Shown here piece after piece: positions 59,371 to 64,000 of a stretch of DNA of 64,000 nt. The stretch spans positions 143,045-207,044 of the forward strand of contig CAZGEA010000002.1 in assembly GCA_964524515.1 (NCBI GenBank), written 5' to 3'. The DNA is from CAZGEA01 sp964524515 (GTDB lineage: Bacteria > Patescibacteriota > Microgenomatia > UBA8517). The position numbers and the translations under genes were made by a program. The number at the start of each line of letters is the position of its first letter. Position 1 is the stretch's first letter. Under the pieces are notes generated by a model that saw only the letters and a list, made by a program, of their open reading frames with translations, searched no databases and had not been told where the DNA came from.

Positions 59371-60714
59371 ATGCTCAAGAATTTACGATCATTTCTTTCA
59401 ATTTTAACTATAGTATTTGCACTTCCTGTAGGTTTATTTTTGGTTAGCCAGCGAGCAAACTTAAGATCAAATGCAGATGGTACAAATGCAAATCTAGTAA
59501 TTGATCTAGGCGCAGTTTCAAAAGTTGAAGTTGGAAACACAAATAATCTTGCTCAAGGTGGAGAAGAAACCTCGCCAAATACTTTTACTCCAGTAATCGA
59601 AAACATTAAACAAATAAAACCAAAATATATAAGAATTGATCATGTTTTTGATTTTTATACTTCAATTTCTCAAAACCAAAATATAGTAAATTTTAATTTT
59701 GAAAAACTAGACACAATAATCGGTGATATCAGAAAAACAGGTGCAATTCCATTTTTGTCACTAATGCCATACTCAAATAATATGAATGATTGGTCAACAG
59801 CTGTAAAAAATGTAATCGAGCATGTTAGTGGAAGCCTTGGAGTTTCAGATGTTTATTATGAGATTGGAAATGAACCAGATTTGTTTGGTGGTTGGAAAAC
59901 ATATGGAGATAAAAACTATTTAAATCTTTATTCATCAGCCATCTCAGGTGCAAATAAAGCTCAAAACGTTAAAAATTTTAAAATTGGAGGACCAGCTACA
60001 ACGGCACTTTATGAAAATTGGTTTAAAGAATTTTTGCGCTTTGGTGATCAAAATAATCTTCGCATAGATTTTTATTCATGGCATAGGTATTCAACAAATT
60101 TTGAAGATTACGAAAAAGATATAATAAATGCCCATGCTTGGCTTGAAGAATTTCCCAAATATTCGGGCATTGAGTTTTTAATTACTGAATCAGGCCCAGA
60201 TAGTAACAATAATACTATTTATGACAATAATTTTTCAGCAATTCACTCTCTTGCCTTATCAACCATTTCAGGCTTTGATCTGCAAAAACTATTTCATTTT
60301 GAAATAAAAGATGGCCCAGGTAGTCAAAAACTTTGGGGCAGATGGGGGATTTTAACTCACGAAAAATTTGGAACTCCTTCCAAAAAACCGCGTTTTGATG
60401 CACTAGTTTTTGCAAATCGATTAACAGGAAATGAAATAAGTGTTCAGGGGCTTGGCAGTTGGGTCAAGGCAAAAGGTGTATATGATGGCTCAACTTATAG
60501 GATATTAATAGTAAATTACGATCCAAATGGTCGACACATTGAAGCAGTTCCGCTTTTATTTGATCGTGTACCTGCTAGTTTTAATTACAAAAGAATTGAT
60601 TTTGCAGGCCAAACAACTTCAAAACAAATTGACACTCCACAAGGCTCGAAATCGTGGAGTACAACTGAACTATTAAACCCCAATTCAGCAATAATCATTG
60701 AAATAAAACCTTAA
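59371..60714 (+). CDS. Anchored clan A glycosidase (GH39-like)
   Basis: 447 aa with an N-terminal membrane segment (residues 7-25) and a TIM-barrel glycosidase outside. Acid/base in 'YEIGNEPDLFGGW' (Glu168) and nucleophile in 'FLITESGPDS' (Glu273). The spacing and 'YSWHRYS' fit GH39 or related GH5/GH30 members. A C-terminal beta domain follows (about 360-447). It may cleave xylosides, iduronides or surface polysaccharide; not determined. It sits between ybaB and recR. Confidence 0.75.
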   Translation: MLKNLRSFLSILTIVFALPVGLFLVSQRANLRSNADGTNANLVIDLGAVSKVEVGNTNNLAQGGEETSPNTFTPVIENIKQIKPKYIRIDHVFDFYTSISQNQNIVNFNFEKLDTIIGDIRKTGAIPFLSLMPYSNNMNDWSTAVKNVIEHVSGSLGVSDVYYEIGNEPDLFGGWKTYGDKNYLNLYSSAISGANKAQNVKNFKIGGPATTALYENWFKEFLRFGDQNNLRIDFYSWHRYSTNFEDYEKDIINAHAWLEEFPKYSGIEFLITESGPDSNNNTIYDNNFSAIHSLALSTISGFDLQKLFHFEIKDGPGSQKLWGRWGILTHEKFGTPSKKPRFDALVFANRLTGNEISVQGLGSWVKAKGVYDGSTYRILIVNYDPNGRHIEAVPLLFDRVPASFNYKRIDFAGQTTSKQIDTPQGSKSWSTTELLNPNSAIIIEIKP

Positions 60715-60803
60715 CGGTTTAGTTCCGATCCGACAACTTAAACCTTAATTTGTCTATATTTGGTATAATATAGGTCTAGCACGTTATTTTGATCGGAGAA
60801 ATC

Positions 60804-61058
60804 ATGACTGACTCAACTTTGAAGCTGGTTGGCTACATGAACGTCAATTCCGTGAAATTACAAACAGAACTTTTCTTTAGGACATATGTTCATGGCAAGC
60901 ATGGCAAGGAAGATATTGAGGCTAGAGTTAAAGTTGTAAAATTAGGCACGATACTTGTAGATATTGAAGTTGTCGAGGTGACAAAAGCCTCCGAAAATTT
61001 CTATCTAGAAGTTGGCAAAACCTACAAAGCCAGCGTTTCAGATTTATATTTTAATTAG
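60804..61058 (+). CDS. Small hypothetical protein (84 aa)
   Basis: Start at the ATG at 60804 with GGAG 5 nt upstream. Beta-rich ('ARVKVVKLGTILVDIEVVEV'), soluble. Not recognised. A separate unit with Shine-Dalgarno leader and a strong terminator at 61064-61116. Confidence 0.6.
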   Translation: MTDSTLKLVGYMNVNSVKLQTELFFRTYVHGKHGKEDIEARVKVVKLGTILVDIEVVEVTKASENFYLEVGKTYKASVSDLYFN

Positions 61059-61063
61059 TATTG

Positions 61064-61116
61064 CTCTCCAAGGCACTAGTGGCACAAACCACAATGAGCT
61101 TTGGAGAGATTTTTTT
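61064..61116 (+). terminator. Rho-independent terminator
   Basis: CTCTCCAA (61064-61071) pairs with TTGGAGAG (61101-61108), extended by GC pairs inside; ATTTTTTT follows. Confidence 0.88.
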
Positions 61117-61131
61117 GTTAGAATGGGGAAT

Positions 61132-61752
61132 ATGCGTATTCCAAAACCAATTCAAAATTTAATCTCTTCATTTGAAAGATTACCAGGAATCGGGCCAAAG
61201 TCCGCCGAGCGCTTAACTTATTACTTGTTAAATGTACCTCAAACTCAAATTGAAGATTTTGGAAATTCTTTAATTAATCTCAAAAAAAACACAATATTGT
61301 GTGATATTTGTAAAAATGTTTCAGTTGTAAACCCTTGTGAAATTTGTGCAGATTCAAAAAGAGACCAATCAATAATTATGGTCTTGGAAGAACCATTGGA
61401 TATTTTAGTAATTGAAAAAACTGGAAAATTTAACGGTTTGTATCATGTATTGCATGGGGCGATTAACCCTCTTGCAGGAATTGGTCCAGATGAACTTTAT
61501 ATCGATAATTTAATTACTCGTATTAAAACCAATAAAGATATAATAAAAGAAATAATTGTGGCTACAAACCCCACAATGGAAGGTGAGGCTACTTCAATGT
61601 TTTTGAGTCGTCAAATTCATGAATTATTTCCCGCCAATGGCCACACAATTAATGTGTCAAGATTGGGAATGGGCCTGCCAACCGGAGTTGACTTAGGTTT
61701 TGCAGATTCAATAACTCTTTCAGCATCTCTGGAGGGAAGAAGAAATATATGA
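61132..61752 (+). CDS. recR: Recombination protein RecR
   Basis: 206 aa from the ATG at 61132; the frame is open upstream but passes through a terminator. HhH 'LPGIGPKSAERLTYYLL', zinc finger 'CDICKNVSVVNPCEICAD', Toprim 'MVLEEPLDILVIEKTGKF' and 'LGMGLPTGVDLGFADSITL'. Loads RecA with RecF/RecO at gaps. Its -10 (TAGAAT, 61119-61124) overlaps the tail of the upstream terminator. The stop overlaps the next start (ATGA). Confidence 0.96.
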   Translation: MRIPKPIQNLISSFERLPGIGPKSAERLTYYLLNVPQTQIEDFGNSLINLKKNTILCDICKNVSVVNPCEICADSKRDQSIIMVLEEPLDILVIEKTGKFNGLYHVLHGAINPLAGIGPDELYIDNLITRIKTNKDIIKEIIVATNPTMEGEATSMFLSRQIHELFPANGHTINVSRLGMGLPTGVDLGFADSITLSASLEGRRNI

Positions 61753-62207
61753 ACTTACAAAAAACAATATTTCAGGCTGGAAACTCCGCCAAATCACAAG
61801 CCATCAAACAGGCTCAACAAATTGCCAGGCAAGCCGCTTACGTTGAACCTAAAAAAATAATTGAAACAGCAGGTGTTCAATTAATGGGAACTGCACCTAG
61901 TGAGCCAAGAGAGGTTAATGCTCCAAATATGGATCAAGAAAAAATGCAGGATAAAAAATATCGTGAAGAAAAATATTCCTCTCTCAAATCCCAGCTCGAT
62001 GAAGAAATTTCAAAAGCTCATCAAAAAAGATTAGAAGAAGAAAAACGAATTAGCGAGGTTAACACTAATAACCAAGCTGAAAAAGATCAGCAAAAAGCAG
62101 TTGAAGCTAAGAAAAAAGAGGGTATATTTGGAAAAATTAAATCTCGTCTTCAATCAGTTAAACAAAAAGTCGGTAAACGTGAGAAAAAGCAAGGCCCCAG
62201 CGGATAA
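61749..62207 (+). CDS. Charged coiled-coil hypothetical protein
   Basis: 152 aa, starting within the recR stop. N-terminal 'FQAGNSAKSQAIKQAQQIARQ' and a long charged coiled coil (about 70-125), then a basic tail ('FGKIKSRLQSVKQKVGK'). A similar protein is often next to recR in Microgenomates in my recollection, but I cannot name its role. Confidence 0.65.
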   Translation: MNLQKTIFQAGNSAKSQAIKQAQQIARQAAYVEPKKIIETAGVQLMGTAPSEPREVNAPNMDQEKMQDKKYREEKYSSLKSQLDEEISKAHQKRLEEEKRISEVNTNNQAEKDQQKAVEAKKKEGIFGKIKSRLQSVKQKVGKREKKQGPSG

Positions 62208-62231
62208 TTTTTCTGTTACAATGCCACTGTT

Positions 62232-63155
62232 ATGTTAAAAGATGCCATTCATCCACAAATTACAGAAGTAGAGGTTAAAAGAAAACCAAAAGCAAGAGAA
62301 ATTAAGCAATTATCAATTGATCAAATTAGACAAATTGAGCCTTTTCTCCCAAATATTCTTCCTTTAGTAAATACTAGATTAAAAGATACAACAGAATTTT
62401 TTGAAGATATAGATTTTGCAATCGCAAACAACAATTTCGATTTAGTTCACAGGATTGGTTTAAGAGATCAAGAATTACTAAGTGCTGATGATGAAATAAA
62501 TTTATTCACACATATTATGATTGGAGAAAGTGCACATTTGCTTTTAAATAATGACTCAATTGAAGAAAATGATGTTGAATTTTTGGAAAATATAATTTTT
62601 TGGGGAAAAGAAGCTGAAAATGTTGTGGCAAAAGCAAATCATGGATTAATTATTTATACAATTGAACAAAAATATCCGTGGTTAATGCGCGAATTAACAG
62701 ATGACCATATTTTAGCAGGCACAGTTGGATTAGCTTTGGCAATCAAGAAATTTGATCCAGAATTGGGTTTTAAATTTAGCACAATGGCAGTTAATTGGAT
62801 CCGTGCAACAATTGGAAAATCTCTAGAAAAAGAAAAAAGACACAAAAACCAAAGAAGTCTAAATGATCCAATCTCGGATGAAATTGATGCTGAAGAATTT
62901 GGTGATAGTTTAATTGATGAAACTTCATCAGTAGAAAATAACAATATAGATCAACACGCTGCACAAATTTTTATAAAGTCGGCAAACCTAACAGATGATG
63001 AACTCCGGGTTTTAAATTTGAGGCATTTATATAAAATGAACCCAGAAATGATTGCAAATGAAATGGGAAAAACTCAAAGTTATGTAAGAACTAGATACCG
63101 AAACGGTATGAGAAAATTAAATATAAAACGCTGGAGAGATAATTTAATAAAATGA
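62232..63155 (+). CDS. RNA polymerase sigma factor, sigma-70 family
   Basis: 307 aa. Region 2 core 'DPELGFKFSTMAVNWIRAT' recognises the -10 box. Region 3 is short. Region 4 HTH is 'KMNPEMIANEMGKTQSYVRTRYRNGMRKLN'-like (62997-63130). The N-terminal 110 residues are not typical. It lacks region 1.1. It could be an alternative sigma; with its -10 reading domain it may serve the TATAAT-type promoters, but a separate primary sigma is expected elsewhere. Confidence 0.9.
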   Translation: MLKDAIHPQITEVEVKRKPKAREIKQLSIDQIRQIEPFLPNILPLVNTRLKDTTEFFEDIDFAIANNNFDLVHRIGLRDQELLSADDEINLFTHIMIGESAHLLLNNDSIEENDVEFLENIIFWGKEAENVVAKANHGLIIYTIEQKYPWLMRELTDDHILAGTVGLALAIKKFDPELGFKFSTMAVNWIRATIGKSLEKEKRHKNQRSLNDPISDEIDAEEFGDSLIDETSSVENNNIDQHAAQIFIKSANLTDDELRVLNLRHLYKMNPEMIANEMGKTQSYVRTRYRNGMRKLNIKRWRDNLIK

Positions 63156-63158
63156 AAA

Positions 63159-63205
63159 ACCGCCTGAGTTTATTTACGCAAAAGCGCGTTTTTTTCTCAA
63201 GCGGT
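63159..63205. terminator. Convergent terminator
   Basis: ACCGCCTGAG (63159-63168) pairs with CTCAAGCGGT (63196-63205), one C-A mismatch (G-U on minus). On the minus strand TTTTTCATTTT follows; on plus a run of T lies inside the loop after a small CGC/GCG hairpin. Confidence 0.75.
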
Positions 63206-63214
63206 GTGTGAATT

Positions 63215-63949
63215 CTAAAATGTTAATTGACTGTAAGTGACTGATTCTATCAATTCTGCAACTGTTGCAGTTGATATTTCACGCCCTGGAATGCTCCAAG
63301 CATAACTTTCATCATTAGCAAATATTTTGATAAATACTGCATCGAGAACTGATCGAGTCCAAAACATTAGTTCAAAATTATCTCCATCTTTCTCAATTTT
63401 CACTTGAACGACCTTGTCATTTCTGGAAATTATACTTACTAATAAGTAGGTAACTGCTCGTCTTCGTAATTGATCTTCGATTGGAACTGAATTCATCTCC
63501 CAAAAAGTACCAATAAAAATATTGACTATTTGCTCAATCAAGTTGTCTTGTGCAAAAAACAGTCGTCGGAAAAACTCCAAATTCTTCTGGTGTACTTCTG
63601 GATCCAATAGTACATAGATTAGAGAAATATCAGTATAAATTCTTTTTCGCTCATAGTGCATCGCCAAGCTGCTCATGTCAGGAAAGTACTGAATTTTTGT
63701 TGAAACAGACGAAAAACATTCACTAATAAATTCCTGAGCCATTTCCTGGTAAACACTATTTGTGGTCTGTGTCCAAAATGTTACTGCTCTATGGATAAAA
63801 AGTGCCAATTGAGTATAGTCGTAGTTTATCCCTTCAAACATTGTTCTATTGGTGTATATTCTTAAGAATTTGATAAAAATCACACCTGACTTATTTGAAC
63901 CACTTTTTTCAATTTCATCAAGTCTTCCCAAAAGTTCAATCTTGTTCAT
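63215..63949 (-). CDS. Hypothetical protein (244 aa), SD-led
   Basis: Soluble, helix-rich protein without signal peptide. Not recognised. GGAG lies 7 nt before the ATG at 63949, and a terminator follows the stop, so it belongs to the SD-led unknown class. Confidence 0.65.
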   Translation of the reverse strand: MNKIELLGRLDEIEKSGSNKSGVIFIKFLRIYTNRTMFEGINYDYTQLALFIHRAVTFWTQTTNSVYQEMAQEFISECFSSVSTKIQYFPDMSSLAMHYERKRIYTDISLIYVLLDPEVHQKNLEFFRRLFFAQDNLIEQIVNIFIGTFWEMNSVPIEDQLRRRAVTYLLVSIISRNDKVVQVKIEKDGDNFELMFWTRSVLDAVFIKIFANDESYAWSIPGREISTATVAELIESVTYSQLTF

Positions 63950-64000
63950 GAAATATCTCCGATTTTTTGACTAAAAAGTACAAGTTGGATTATATCAAAT

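Noticed and set aside
1..64000. UGA recoded as glycine, as in some Patescibacteria lineages
   Set aside because: UGA ends many genes at the expected length, for example at the ATGA overlaps of def-fmt, mreB-PBP2 and PBP2-dprA, so the standard bacterial code applies.

Overview
The window looks like a chromosomal segment of a Candidate Phyla Radiation (Patescibacteria) bacterium, most likely of the Microgenomates type. It is AT-rich and tightly packed. Many genes overlap by ATGA. Several housekeeping proteins are very short (EF-Ts 153 aa, ProRS 397 aa, DprA 193 aa, YbeY 131 aa). Surface proteins carry dockerin-like and cohesin-like modules with long Thr/Ala linkers. UGA is used as a stop, which argues against the UGA-recoding Absconditabacteria and Gracilibacteria. 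No rRNA gene is present, so the placement is inference.

Layout. 1-5 kb: end of an EamA transporter, TspO, a polysaccharide deacetylase, a secreted beta-helix/Fn3/LysM protein and two unknown proteins. 5-9.4 kb: an accessory stretch with an 89-bp direct repeat flanking a DHFR-like gene next to tRNA-Trp, several small minus-strand genes with their own promoters and terminators, rpmG, queA and tRNA-Thr(GGT). 9.5-14.3 kb: a translationally coupled four-gene locus encoding a double-GH5 enzyme with a dockerin-like end, an anchored cohesin-like protein, a cohesin-dockerin protein and a cohesin-LPXTG protein. 14.3-25 kb: tRNA-Thr(TGT), an ABC exporter, three VOC proteins, tRNA-Tyr, a bactofilin-like protein, an M50 protease, L28, an Ig-repeat protein and def-fmt. 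25-33 kb: an O-antigen-ligase/TPR protein, then mreB, PBP2, dprA and topA. 33-41 kb: SD-led unknown genes, a phosphoesterase, a thymidylate module (dcd, thyX, tdk, tmk) and glyA. 41.1-42.6 kb: a gene-free 1.45 kb interval with three promoter-RNA-terminator units, then folD. 43-52 kb: a DUF2079 protein, rpsB-tsf-frr-tyrS-rseP behind a pseudoknot leader, small membrane proteins and proS. 52-64 kb: yvcK, DUF1361, HIT, a 0.7 kb gene-free interval with two more RNA candidates, gatB/yqeY, ybeY, dnaX-ybaB, a GH39-like glycosidase, recR, a sigma-70 factor and an unknown protein.

Two gene classes stand out. Most conserved genes have a -10 box (TATAAT, TACAAT, TATACT) 5-7 nt before the start codon and no ribosome binding site, which points to leaderless transcription. 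A second class, mostly unknown small proteins, has a clear Shine-Dalgarno sequence and often its own strong terminator.

The most unusual features are the predicted cohesin-dockerin surface system, the cluster of unassigned structured RNAs between glyA and folD (two of which share a 5' sequence element with a third RNA at 54.5 kb), and the rpsB leader pseudoknot that hides the Shine-Dalgarno sequence.
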